This document shows, piece by piece, positions 8,059-14,283 of a DNA stretch of 64,000 nt (its first letter is position 1; each line of letters opens with the position of its first letter). Source of the DNA: Phycisphaerae bacterium (GTDB lineage: Bacteria; Planctomycetota; Phycisphaerae; UBA1845; PWPN01); the NCBI GenBank assembly GCA_035384605.1, contig DAOOIV010000008.1, positions 27,259-91,258 of the forward strand, written 5' to 3'. The position numbers and the translations under genes were made by a program. The notes under the pieces were generated by a model. It saw only the letters and a list, made by a program, of their open reading frames with translations. It did no database searches and had not been told where the DNA came from.

Positions 8059-8168
8059 TCCAATCGACTCCCTGCGCCACCAACCACCACGAACCATCGA
8101 CATCGCCCGAACTGCTCCGCCACCCCCGCGTCCGGCGAACCGCCCGTCGCCGCCACTCCAATCTTCAT
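8052..8168 (-). CDS. 38-residue stub of a NifX/orange-protein-type domain
   Basis: A short frame from ATG 8168 to TGA 8054-8052. It begins MKIGVAATGGSPDAG and continues VAEQFGRCRWFVVV, the exact N-terminal pattern of the dinitrogenase Fe-Mo cofactor family (compare MKVVVTAQGPTADSP...FGRAQYLILA of the gene at 12896). It stops after 38 residues where family members have about 110-130. Both ends overlap neighbours as in an intact operon: ATGA with the DUF89 gene before it and ATGC-TGA with the membrane gene after it. No continuation of the domain is seen in other frames. It may be a degraded gene kept for translational coupling, or a small peptide that is really made. Confidence 0.55.
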   Translation of the reverse strand: MKIGVAATGGSPDAGVAEQFGRCRWFVVVGGAGSRLEC

Positions 8169-9091
8169 GAGTGTGCCTCCTCCGCCAGCCGGTCGAAATC
8201 ATCACCGGGCCGCTTAAGAGGGCTCTGCGAGACAACCCCATGTTTCCGCACGGCCATCTCGCCCAGGCGGCACTGGAGATCACGGGCGATGACGCCACAT
8301 TTGACCTTGAGCAGAAAAAACAGGTTGCGATGACCGCACTCATTGAGCGTTTCATAGTTGCCCTGCCCCTTGGCGATGATCAGCTCCGCGGCATCGAACC
8401 GTTTGCGAAACGCCGGGCTGCACCGGTCCAGGATGGTCCCCGGCGCGTCGTCCCCGTTGTCGATCACCTCCACGAAATCCGCCAGGCCGGCGGCTTCGGC
8501 ATCCTCCCGCGTGGCATCGTTGATGATCGGACCGGCCTTGACCACAACGGTCACGCTTCCGGGCGGCATCTGCTCGATCAACAAACGATCAAAGACGATC
8601 TCACCGGCGTTGTCGGCCAGGTATAGGATGTCACCCGCGGGCATGGCCGTCTGCCGGAGTGCCGCAACGGCATCCGGATCCACCTGCCCTTCGATCGCTT
8701 CGCGGATGGCCGAGCGGATGTCACTCTCGGTCAGGCCCGTCTTGACGCCCAAGTCGATCACATTGCCGCCAATGGCGAACCTGACCGCGGCCGCAAACGG
8801 GTCTCTCGAACTGATGACCACGTGCTTGAGGTCCGGATAGAGCCGCAGGGCAAACTCGTTGGCCTTCCGCTTGGCCGCCTCGTAAGGATCAGCCTGGCCG
8901 GTAAGTTCTCGAAGTCGGCGATGGATCAGACGACCCATTACCGGCGGCGGACTGTCGAAGGACATCGTTGACGCCAGCGCCAACACCTCGCGCAGAAGTC
9001 GTTCATGCACTTCCGGCGAGCCGGTCAGGTGGCGGGCTGAGTCAAGTGCTTGCCGCACAAAGCAAGGCACACAGTCCAGATAGGTCTGCAC
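8165..9091 (-). CDS. DUF89 / ARMT1-like metal-dependent phosphatase
   Basis: 308 residues from GTG 9091, four bases after GGAGG; a frame to ATG 9130 is less likely because family proteins begin with the segment seen here (VQTYLDCVPCFVRQALDSAR). The CxxC near the N-terminus and LYLADNAGEIVFDRLLIE (about 155-175), with NDATREDAE and AKGQGNYETL further on, are DUF89 hallmarks. Characterised members are metal-dependent phosphatases that hydrolyse damaged metabolites. Prokaryotic CxxC-bearing members often sit with NifX-like and Fe-S genes, as here. The gene overlaps the NifX stub (ATGA). The in vivo substrate is unknown. Confidence 0.88.
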   Translation of the reverse strand: MQTYLDCVPCFVRQALDSARHLTGSPEVHERLLREVLALASTMSFDSPPPVMGRLIHRRLRELTGQADPYEAAKRKANEFALRLYPDLKHVVISSRDPFAAAVRFAIGGNVIDLGVKTGLTESDIRSAIREAIEGQVDPDAVAALRQTAMPAGDILYLADNAGEIVFDRLLIEQMPPGSVTVVVKAGPIINDATREDAEAAGLADFVEVIDNGDDAPGTILDRCSPAFRKRFDAAELIIAKGQGNYETLNECGHRNLFFLLKVKCGVIARDLQCRLGEMAVRKHGVVSQSPLKRPGDDFDRLAEEAHS

Positions 9092-9157
9092 AATACCTCC
9101 AGATTCCGCCAAGGCGCCTGAGCCGGGCATCTCCGCATGAAGAATCCCCGCCTGTCA

Positions 9158-9610
9158 TCACGATTCACGGGGTTGCAGACTGATCGCTTCAACTGGACAC
9201 ACATCCACGCAGGCGCCGCAACCCGAGCAGAGGGAGGCATCCACTTCGGCACAGCGGGCCATCCGAATGGCTTCTCTTGGGCACGCCGAAACACACAACC
9301 CGCAGGCCCGACACCGGGCCCGGTTGACCACGGCCACCCGCCTGACAACGGCCGGGGCTCCCGGGACATCGCGAGACCTCAACTCTGCCAGTTGCTGCTC
9401 CAGGATCTCGGCCCGCTGTCGGAGCTCAGCAAGCGTCTCGGTTCGCTCCGGCTGCCGAGCAGACGCGGTGCCAAGCGGTGCCGCTGACGAAACAGCCGGC
9501 TCGCTCCTCGATCTCTCGATACCCGCCCCGTCTGTCTGCCCTCGACGGCACCCGCCTCCTCTGCCGCCCATGCCGCATCGGCTCCGTCCTCGATGTTGCT
9601 TGCCGCGCAA
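9158..9610 (-). CDS. 2[4Fe-4S] ferredoxin with Gly/Arg-rich N-terminus and coiled coil
   Basis: 150 residues if it begins at TTG 9610, which has GGAGG seven bases upstream; in-frame codons further upstream overlap the thioredoxin-like gene. The N-terminus is Gly/Arg-rich (CGMGGRGGGCRRG), like DUF5320 proteins. A short coiled coil follows (TLAELRQRAEILEQQLAELR, about 68-87). The C-terminal third carries CRACGLCVSACPREAI and CSGCGACVDVCPVEAI, a classic dicluster ferredoxin. It is an electron carrier or cluster donor for the neighbouring ATPases and NifX proteins by context. The TTG start is inferred from the Shine-Dalgarno sequence only. Confidence 0.82.
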   Translation of the reverse strand: MRGKQHRGRSRCGMGGRGGGCRRGQTDGAGIERSRSEPAVSSAAPLGTASARQPERTETLAELRQRAEILEQQLAELRSRDVPGAPAVVRRVAVVNRARCRACGLCVSACPREAIRMARCAEVDASLCSGCGACVDVCPVEAISLQPRES

Positions 9611-9651
9611 TGCTGAGCCTCCGTTTGGTTCTTCCTCAAGCGCCGGCTTTC

Positions 9652-10044
9652 TCAGGAAGCCGACGCGTCCATTGACTCGATCAACCACGTCAGCGACTGC
9701 TTCACCCCTTCGCTGAACCCGGAGAACGCCTCGCCCCGGAAGAAGATGAATGGCAGATACTCGAAGCTGGTCGATACGCCCTGGCTCTGCCCATACTGCA
9801 ATCGCAACTGCCCCAAAAGGGCGAGACTGGCCGGATCCGTCGTCAGATGTTGCTCCACAACCAGATCCGGTTCCTCCGCCTGTATCCCAGCCAGCCAATT
9901 CAGCGCCTCGATGCACATCGGCCCCGTGCCGTTGTGAAAAATAAGCAACGTGTTCGAATCCGACGGATCCAAGACGCCTGTCGGACGTCCGTAGGCCGCC
10001 AAGACCAAGCCGCTACAGAACAGAGTCCACAGAGCCGTGCGCAT
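9652..10044 (-). CDS. Secreted thioredoxin-like protein
   Basis: 130 residues from ATG 10044, preceded by GGGGAG. A hydrophobic start (MRTALWTLFCSGLVLAAYG) looks like a signal peptide. The body begins with a beta strand TLLIFHNGTGPMCIEALNWL, which occupies the position of the thioredoxin active site, but only one cysteine (GPMC) is present in place of CxxC. YLPFIFFRGEAFSGF corresponds to the cis-proline loop and final strands (LPFIFF). A disulfide reductase mechanism is therefore doubtful; a binding or monothiol role is possible. The small membrane protein ends two bases before it, so the two are probably coupled. Confidence 0.65.
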   Translation of the reverse strand: MRTALWTLFCSGLVLAAYGRPTGVLDPSDSNTLLIFHNGTGPMCIEALNWLAGIQAEEPDLVVEQHLTTDPASLALLGQLRLQYGQSQGVSTSFEYLPFIFFRGEAFSGFSEGVKQSLTWLIESMDASAS

Positions 10045-10045
10045 A

Positions 10046-10168
10046 TCAGGTCTCCCCAACGAAACCTCCATATACAACGCCTCCTCCAAACAGGCCGAAG
10101 AAGGCCATTGGAATCGCCAAAATCCACTGCAAGAGTCCCAATGCACAGCTCGGACACATGTGAATCAT
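10046..10168 (-). CDS. 40-residue membrane protein with CxxC
   Basis: A frame too short for routine ORF listing: ATG 10168 to TGA 10048-10046, with AAAGGAG directly before the start. The product starts MIHMCPSCALGLLQ and has one strongly hydrophobic segment (WILAIPMAFFGLFGGGVV). The CPSC pair at the membrane boundary could be redox-active or bind metal. Tight packing supports translation: its stop is one base from the start of the thioredoxin-like gene. I know of no named family. A membrane partner for the thioredoxin-like protein is an inference from position. Confidence 0.65.
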   Translation of the reverse strand: MIHMCPSCALGLLQWILAIPMAFFGLFGGGVVYGGFVGET

Positions 10169-10219
10169 TCTCCTTTCGCCCGGGTAGCTACCCTGACCGG
10201 CTGTCGTGGATCCGGCAGG

Positions 10220-10579
10220 CTACCGGGCTTCTGATTGCATCGACTCGAGATCCGCAATCCGTTTGCGGATTTGCTCGAGGGTTTTTTCCATCTGTTCGGC
10301 CTGAGCCTTCAGAACCTGCGTCTGATACTCAGTCGTCGGCTCAGCGGCCATCGGGGACACGGCGCCGGGCACGGGCATTCGCGCCCAGAAGGGCAAACCC
10401 GTCGCATAGAACCAGTGACGCCATCCGCGGCCACCGCGTCCCCAACCGCCTCCTCGTCCCCAACCCATTCTCGGTAGGGGATTCGCGAAACCCGGCACGC
10501 CAAATCCGGCACAGTAGCCGGCGGCCCGGCCTGTCATCGGCCCCATTCCCATTGGCCCTGTTCCATCACCTGCTGGCAT
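10220..10579 (-). CDS. DUF5320-type protein (Gly-rich N-terminus, C-terminal helix)
   Basis: 119 residues from ATG 10579, eight bases after GGGAGG. The N-terminus MPAGDGTGPMGMGPMTGRAA then GYCAGFGVPGFANP is the signature of DUF5320 proteins, followed by a Trp/Gly/Arg-rich stretch (MGWGRGGGWGRGGRGW) and a C-terminal amphipathic helix (VLKAQAEQMEKTLEQIRKR). The family is found almost only next to NifX-like and MinD/ferredoxin genes in anaerobes; its biochemical role is not established. It sits between the NifX gene and the small membrane protein in the leftward cluster. Confidence 0.88.
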   Translation of the reverse strand: MPAGDGTGPMGMGPMTGRAAGYCAGFGVPGFANPLPRMGWGRGGGWGRGGRGWRHWFYATGLPFWARMPVPGAVSPMAAEPTTEYQTQVLKAQAEQMEKTLEQIRKRIADLESMQSEAR

Positions 10580-10742
10580 ATCTACAACCTCCCTTCTCTT
10601 ACGCCGGATGGATCTGATTGGCCGATCGATCCCCGGCGACCCACATTCGATCACACAACTTCACGTTGAGGGGCGTCTTCACGCCCAGCCTCGAAGACCG
10701 CATTGCCATCGGCTTTTGCTTTTGGCCATCGTGGAGGCGCGC

Positions 10743-11144
10743 TCACCGCACCCCCCTCGGGCCGCCAAGACCGCCGTGGCGATATCGTCGGCCTCGCATA
10801 TGCCGGCGACGGCAACAACCGGGCATAATGAACCTCTCATCTGCCAGGTTGCCGTTCGCGAAAGCCTCCAGCACCTCGTCAATCCCGCCGCAGATATGCG
10901 AGATGACTCGCACCCCCGCAGAGGTCAGGGCCATTTCCAGCGGCCAGGAAATGGCCCCGCAAATCAGTACATCCGGTGCCAGTCCTGCTACCTGCTGCGC
11001 CCGCCGCAGCGGTTCCGTGGCGGTCAGGTCGACCTTCAGGCGAGCTTCTTCCCGCCCGTTCGCCACGTCGACAACCAGCAGATTGCCGGCGACATCGAAC
11101 ACCGGCGACACCCGATCCTGCCACTGAGGAATCGCGATTTTCAT
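10743..11144 (-). CDS. NifX / dinitrogenase Fe-Mo cofactor family protein
   Basis: 133 residues from ATG 11144 (an in-frame GTG lies just before). MKIAIPQWQDRVSPVFDVAG is the family N-terminus; DVLICGAISWPLEMAL and GVRVISHICGGIDEVLEAF fit the ribonuclease-H-like fold. The tail MPGCCRRRHMRGRRYRHGG has a vicinal Cys pair and a basic Arg-rich end, seen in many members of this branch. The family binds metal clusters (Fe-Mo cofactor precursors or, in orange protein, an S-Mo-S-Cu cluster). It is the first gene of the leftward operon, facing the sigma-54 activator. No nitrogenase structural genes are in the window. Confidence 0.88.
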   Translation of the reverse strand: MKIAIPQWQDRVSPVFDVAGNLLVVDVANGREEARLKVDLTATEPLRRAQQVAGLAPDVLICGAISWPLEMALTSAGVRVISHICGGIDEVLEAFANGNLADERFIMPGCCRRRHMRGRRYRHGGLGGPRGVR

Positions 11145-11158
11145 CACTATCCCCAGGT

Positions 11159-11175
11159 CTCAATCCGCATGCCAA
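11159..11175 (-). promoter_or_regulatory. Candidate sigma-54 promoter of the leftward operon
   Basis: The minus strand reads TTGGCATG-CGGA-TTGAG, against the -24/-12 consensus TTGGCACG-N4-TTGCW. The -24 block fits well; the -12 block has A where C is expected. The transcript would begin about four bases before the ATG at 11144, leaving almost no leader. Two activator-type palindromes lie 100-150 bases upstream. The poor -12 box and short leader keep confidence low. Confidence 0.35.
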
Positions 11176-11262
11176 GTACTCTTATGCCAACGTAATGGAC
11201 GTAAACCATTTCTAAAAATAATGTTAGGAAAAACTAAGACCGACTGGATTTGTTCCGATAGA

Positions 11263-11277
11263 GTTGCTTATTGCAAC
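11263..11277. promoter_or_regulatory. Activator-binding palindrome 1
   Basis: GTTGC-TTATT-GCAAC, a perfect inverted repeat with 5-base arms and 5-base spacer. It shares the pattern RTTGC-N5-GCAAY with 11296-11310 and nearly with 12722-12736. Its centre is 33 bases (about three helical turns) from the second site. Placement in the gap between divergent genes next to a sigma-54 activator gene suggests upstream activating sequences. Confidence 0.6.
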
Positions 11278-11295
11278 ACTTGCTGTCGGGCTTTC

Positions 11296-11310
11296 ATTGC
11301 GTTATGCAAT
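11296..11310. promoter_or_regulatory. Activator-binding palindrome 2
   Basis: ATTGC-GTTAT-GCAAT, a perfect inverted repeat of the same type as palindrome 1. It overlaps the -35 region of a possible sigma-70 promoter of the activator gene (11297-11325), so binding could also repress the regulator's own transcription. Confidence 0.6.
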
Positions 11311-11325
11311 TCGTGTGCCTACACT
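11297..11325 (+). promoter_or_regulatory. Possible sigma-70 promoter of the activator gene
   Basis: TTGCGT (11297-11302), 17-base spacer, TACACT (11320-11325). Transcription would begin near 11332, upstream of the ribosome binding site GGAGG at 11340. The -35 match is weak (TTG only), so this is a candidate supported mainly by spacing and position. Confidence 0.3.
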
Positions 11326-11352
11326 GGTGGTGAGAACCCGGAGGTCGTAAAC

Positions 11353-12723
11353 GTGCAGTCGACATATGCTCGGTCCCAGGAGGTGATCCTCGATTCCATC
11401 AACGAGGGCGTCTTCACCATTGATCTCGACTGGCGGATCACGTCATTCAATCAGGCGGCCGAGCGCATCACCGGTGTTGACCGGCAGGACGCCATGGGGA
11501 AGCCCTGCTGCGAAGTGTTTCGCGCCAGCATCTGCGAAGGCTCCTGCGCCTTGCGCCGCACCTTGAGCACCGGCAAACCGGTCGTGAATGCCACCGCGCA
11601 CATCGTTAATCAGTCAGGACAGCGCATTCCGATTCGCCTCTCCACCGCCATCCTGAAAAAACCCGATGGAACGGTTATCGGAGGAGTCGAGACGTTCCAG
11701 GATCTCAGCCAGATTGAACAGCTACAGAAGCAATTGACCGCCCGGTATACGTTTGAGGACATCGTCGGTCGCAGTCCGGCGATGGTCAGCTTGTTTGAAC
11801 TCCTCCCTCGGATCGCCGAGAGCGACAGCACGGTACTCATCGAAGGAGAAAGCGGCACGGGCAAAGAACTGTTCGCTCGAGCGATTCATAATCTGTCACG
11901 CCGCAGGCGCAAGCGTTTCGTGGCCATCAATTGTGCCGCTCTGCCGGATACCCTGCTGGAGTCGGAGTTGTTCGGTCACAAAGCCGGAGCGTTCACCGAT
12001 GCCCGCCGAGACAAGCCCGGGCGTTTCGCCCTCGCCGATGGCGGAACCGTCTTTCTCGACGAAATCGGCGATATCTCTCCGGCCATGCAGGTACGGCTGC
12101 TTCGTGTTCTGCAAGAACGTCGCATCGAACCCCTGGGATCGGTCGAGCCGATCAAGGTGGACGTTCGCGTCGTGGCTGCGACCAACAAGGATTTGCTCAG
12201 CCTCGTCCGCGCCGGAAAGTTCCGCGAAGACCTCTTCTATCGCATCCGCGTGGTCTATCTCAAGCTGCCACCTCTGAAGCAGCGTCGGGAGGATATTCCC
12301 TTGCTGATCGACCGACTCATCGCCAAGTTCAGCCGACTGCAGGGAAAGGATATCGCCGGAGTATCACCCGAGGTGTTGGCCCGGCTCATGGAGCATGACT
12401 ATCCGGGCAACGTGCGCGAATTGGAGAATATCATCGAGCAGGCTTTCGTCCTGTGTCAGGGTGGCTTGATCGAACTGCACCACCTGCCACCGGAACTTCG
12501 CCCGGTAACCAGCCAAGCGGGCGGAGAACACGGCACCCCAACGACGCTCAAATCAATGGAACGCCTCCTCATCGCCGAGGCCCTCCGTCGCCATCACGGC
12601 AACCGCAAACGGGCTGCCGCCGATCTTGGAATCAACCCCAGCACGCTATTCCGCAAGCTCAAAGCCCTCAAAATCGAGAGCCCGCCCACCGATGGCCGTA
12701 GCAGACCTCACATGGCCAAATAG
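11353..12723 (+). CDS. Sigma-54-dependent activator with PAS sensor domain
   Basis: 456 residues from GTG 11353, which has GGAGG at 8-base spacing; the frame runs back to ATG 11221 but that part contains the palindromic sites and is unlikely to be translated. Order: PAS domain (about 5-125) with a Cys-bearing segment PCCEVFRASICEGSCALR, AAA+ core with Walker A GESGTGKE (about 162-169), the sigma-54 contact loop GAFTDA, Walker B VFLDEIGD, and NVRELENIIEQAF; then a Fis-type helix-turn-helix ending NPSTLFRKLKALKI. The PAS cysteines may sense redox state or bind a cofactor. It sits between the divergent clusters, as the regulator does in the Desulfovibrio ORP locus, and three palindromes nearby are its likely targets. 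Confidence 0.95.
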   Translation: MQSTYARSQEVILDSINEGVFTIDLDWRITSFNQAAERITGVDRQDAMGKPCCEVFRASICEGSCALRRTLSTGKPVVNATAHIVNQSGQRIPIRLSTAILKKPDGTVIGGVETFQDLSQIEQLQKQLTARYTFEDIVGRSPAMVSLFELLPRIAESDSTVLIEGESGTGKELFARAIHNLSRRRRKRFVAINCAALPDTLLESELFGHKAGAFTDARRDKPGRFALADGGTVFLDEIGDISPAMQVRLLRVLQERRIEPLGSVEPIKVDVRVVAATNKDLLSLVRAGKFREDLFYRIRVVYLKLPPLKQRREDIPLLIDRLIAKFSRLQGKDIAGVSPEVLARLMEHDYPGNVRELENIIEQAFVLCQGGLIELHHLPPELRPVTSQAGGEHGTPTTLKSMERLLIAEALRRHHGNRKRAAADLGINPSTLFRKLKALKIESPPTDGRSRPHMAK

Positions 12724-12736
12724 TGCATTCTGCAAT
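12722..12736. promoter_or_regulatory. Activator-binding palindrome 3
   Basis: AGTGC-ATTCT-GCAAT matches the RTTGC-N5-GCAAY pattern with one arm mismatch. It begins at the last codon of the activator gene, about 107 bases upstream of the -24 element of the orange-protein-like gene, a normal enhancer distance for sigma-54 activators. Confidence 0.5.
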
Positions 12737-12843
12737 ACTGCGGGACCGCTTCGAAGTGGACGAGGCCGTGTGCGCTCGCCGTGCCGAAATCACAAGGCTC
12801 GCTATACAAATAACTTACAAGGAATCGATTGCCATGATGCTCG

Positions 12844-12860
12844 TTGGAACGGTCCTTGCT
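12844..12860 (+). promoter_or_regulatory. Sigma-54 (-24/-12) promoter of the rightward operon
   Basis: TTGGAACG-GTCC-TTGCT differs from the consensus TTGGCACG-N4-TTGCW at one base. Transcription would start near 12871, leaving room for the AGAGGAGG ribosome binding site (12881-12888) before ATG 12896. Palindrome 3 upstream completes the expected enhancer-promoter arrangement. Confidence 0.75.
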
Positions 12861-12895
12861 CTAAACCCTGTCGCAAACCAAAGAGGAGGTCTTCC

Positions 12896-13258
12896 ATGAA
12901 GGTGGTCGTGACAGCGCAGGGGCCGACGGCTGATTCGCCCGTAGACCCGCGTTTCGGCCGGGCTCAATACCTGATTCTTGCGGACACCGAGACTGGCGAG
13001 TGCACTGCGTTTGAAAACGTGGCCAACCTGAACGCGGTGCAGGGCGCCGGCATTCAGACAGGCAAAAGGGTCGTCGATCTGGCAGCCAAAGCGGTGATTA
13101 CTGGACATGTGGGGCCCAAAGCCTTCTCAACGCTCTCGGCAGCCGGCATCGAGGTCTACACGGACGCATCGGGAACGGTTAACCAAGCTATCGAACAGTT
13201 CAAGGCCGGGGCACTCCAGCGGGCACAAGGCGCGGATGTCAAAGGCCACTGGGCGTAA
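12896..13258 (+). CDS. Orange-protein-like NifX-family protein
   Basis: 120 residues from ATG 12896; the frame is open far upstream but the strong AGAGGAGG site decides the start. MKVVVTAQGPTADSPVDPRF then GRAQYLILADTETG is the N-terminus of the orange-protein branch of the dinitrogenase Fe-Mo cofactor family; LAAKAVITGHVGPKAFSTL and AAGIEVYTDASGTVNQAIEQ complete the fold. Orange protein of Desulfovibrio binds a Mo-Cu sulfide cluster noncovalently; whether this one does is untested. It is the first gene after the sigma-54 promoter, directly downstream of the activator gene, as orp is in the ORP locus. Confidence 0.88.
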   Translation: MKVVVTAQGPTADSPVDPRFGRAQYLILADTETGECTAFENVANLNAVQGAGIQTGKRVVDLAAKAVITGHVGPKAFSTLSAAGIEVYTDASGTVNQAIEQFKAGALQRAQGADVKGHWA

Positions 13259-13312
13259 ACCTTTCAAGGTCGGCCGGGAATTGCCCGGCAGCAACGAACA
13301 CGGGAGCAAGAT

Positions 13313-13651
13313 ATGAAGATTGCCGTACCAGTCGCGAATGGCCGTTTGTGCCCCCACTTCGGGCACTGCTCGCAGTTTGTGATCCATGAAGTGGATCCCG
13401 CGACGCGCAGAACGATCCGAAGAGAATACCTGACACCACCGCCCCACGAACCGGGCATATTGCCACGCTGGCTGCATGAGCAAGGGGTCAACGCCGTGAT
13501 CGCCGGAGGCATGGGCCAACGGGCACAGCAATTGTTCGCCCAGAGCGGCATCGAGGTGATCGTCGGTGCGCCCGACAGAGACCCCGATGAAATTGTTGCC
13601 GCCTATCTGGCAGGGTCGCTCGAGGCAGGTGAGAATGTCTGCGACCACTGA
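13313..13651 (+). CDS. Second NifX / Fe-Mo cofactor family protein
   Basis: 112 residues from ATG 13313 with GGGAG upstream. MKIAVPVANGRLCPHFGHCS belongs to the branch with a CPHFGHC motif near residue 13, often encoded next to Mrp/MinD ATPases. GVNAVIAGGMGQRAQQLF and GIEVIVGAPDRDPDEIVAAY complete the fold, and CDH ends the protein. It follows the orange-protein-like gene after 54 bases and overlaps the thioesterase gene by 17 bases, so it is part of the sigma-54 operon. A metal-cluster carrier or chaperone role is inferred from family and context. Confidence 0.88.
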   Translation: MKIAVPVANGRLCPHFGHCSQFVIHEVDPATRRTIRREYLTPPPHEPGILPRWLHEQGVNAVIAGGMGQRAQQLFAQSGIEVIVGAPDRDPDEIVAAYLAGSLEAGENVCDH

Positions 13652-14228
13652 TGTGAGCCGTCGGTGTCATCCGTCATGTCTGGTGTGCGGCAGCAACCGG
13701 ACGGACGGCTTGGCTCTGCATTTCCAACAGCAAACCGACGGAAGCGTCGTCGCCGAGTTCCACTGCGGTGCCGCCTTCCAGGGATATCCCGATCGTCTCC
13801 ATGGCGGCGTCGTGGCCATGCTGCTCGACGCTGCAATGACACACTGCCTTTTCGCTCAAGACGTGGCCGGACTGACGGCCAAGCTCAGTATCCGTTATCA
13901 TCGAGCCGTGGTCTTGGGTGTGCCGGTCGTGGTTCGCGCGAGGCTTGTGGACGCCAAGGCGCCGCTTTACTATCTGGAATCGCAGGTCATTCAAGATGGA
14001 GCTCTGTGTGCAACGGCCAAGGGCGCCTTTTGGGACTCCGCATGCGGAGATCTTGTTCGTGATGCGTCGGCGGAAGCGGCAGAAAGCTCGCAGGCTTGTT
14101 TTCGGTCGGTTACGATCCGGCCAAGAAGCAAGTTTCTTTTTCCTTTATCAGGGGGAAATGCTGATGCTCGACCGGCAACTGCGCGCCCGGAAACGCATCT
14201 GGGGACCGGTATGATGCCGGTCCAATGA
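13635..14228 (+). CDS. PaaI-type hotdog thioesterase
   Basis: 197 residues from ATG 13635. CHPSCLVCGSNRTDGLALHF opens the domain (a CxxCG variant common in this subgroup), and YPDRLHGGVVAMLLDAAMTH contains the HGG catalytic-loop motif; KLSIRYHRAVVLGVPVVVRA is the central helix/strand region. The domain ends near residue 145; the last 50 residues (RPRSKFLFPLSGGNADARPA...) look unstructured and could be a neutral extension. Substrate is probably an acyl-CoA. It overlaps the NifX gene, so coexpression is likely, but the link to metal-cluster handling is unclear. Confidence 0.85.
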   Translation: MSATTDVSRRCHPSCLVCGSNRTDGLALHFQQQTDGSVVAEFHCGAAFQGYPDRLHGGVVAMLLDAAMTHCLFAQDVAGLTAKLSIRYHRAVVLGVPVVVRARLVDAKAPLYYLESQVIQDGALCATAKGAFWDSACGDLVRDASAEAAESSQACFRSVTIRPRSKFLFPLSGGNADARPATARPETHLGTGMMPVQ

Positions 14229-14283
14229 CCCAATGAAAACTCATCCCATTTTCTGTGGTGGGATGGTACTCCAAGAGCTGACC

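Noticed and set aside
10679..10882. 67-residue minus-strand frame over the end of the NifX gene
   Set aside because: It overlaps the NifX coding end in another frame and has no motif; the separate 16-residue start in it is too short to support.
11221..11352. N-terminal extension of the sigma-54 activator to ATG 11221
   Set aside because: This stretch holds two perfect palindromes and a candidate promoter; GTG 11353 has an ideal ribosome binding site and begins the PAS domain.
5478..13651. Nitrogenase or Fe-Mo cofactor assembly operon
   Set aside because: NifX-like domains are present but no nifH, nifD, nifK, nifB, nifE or nifN; the gene set fits an ORP-like locus better.
14161..14214. 18-residue frame MLMLDRQLRARKRIWGPV before the MBL gene
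   Set aside because: Lies within the C-terminal coding part of the thioesterase gene and is too short to support despite an upstream AGGGGG.
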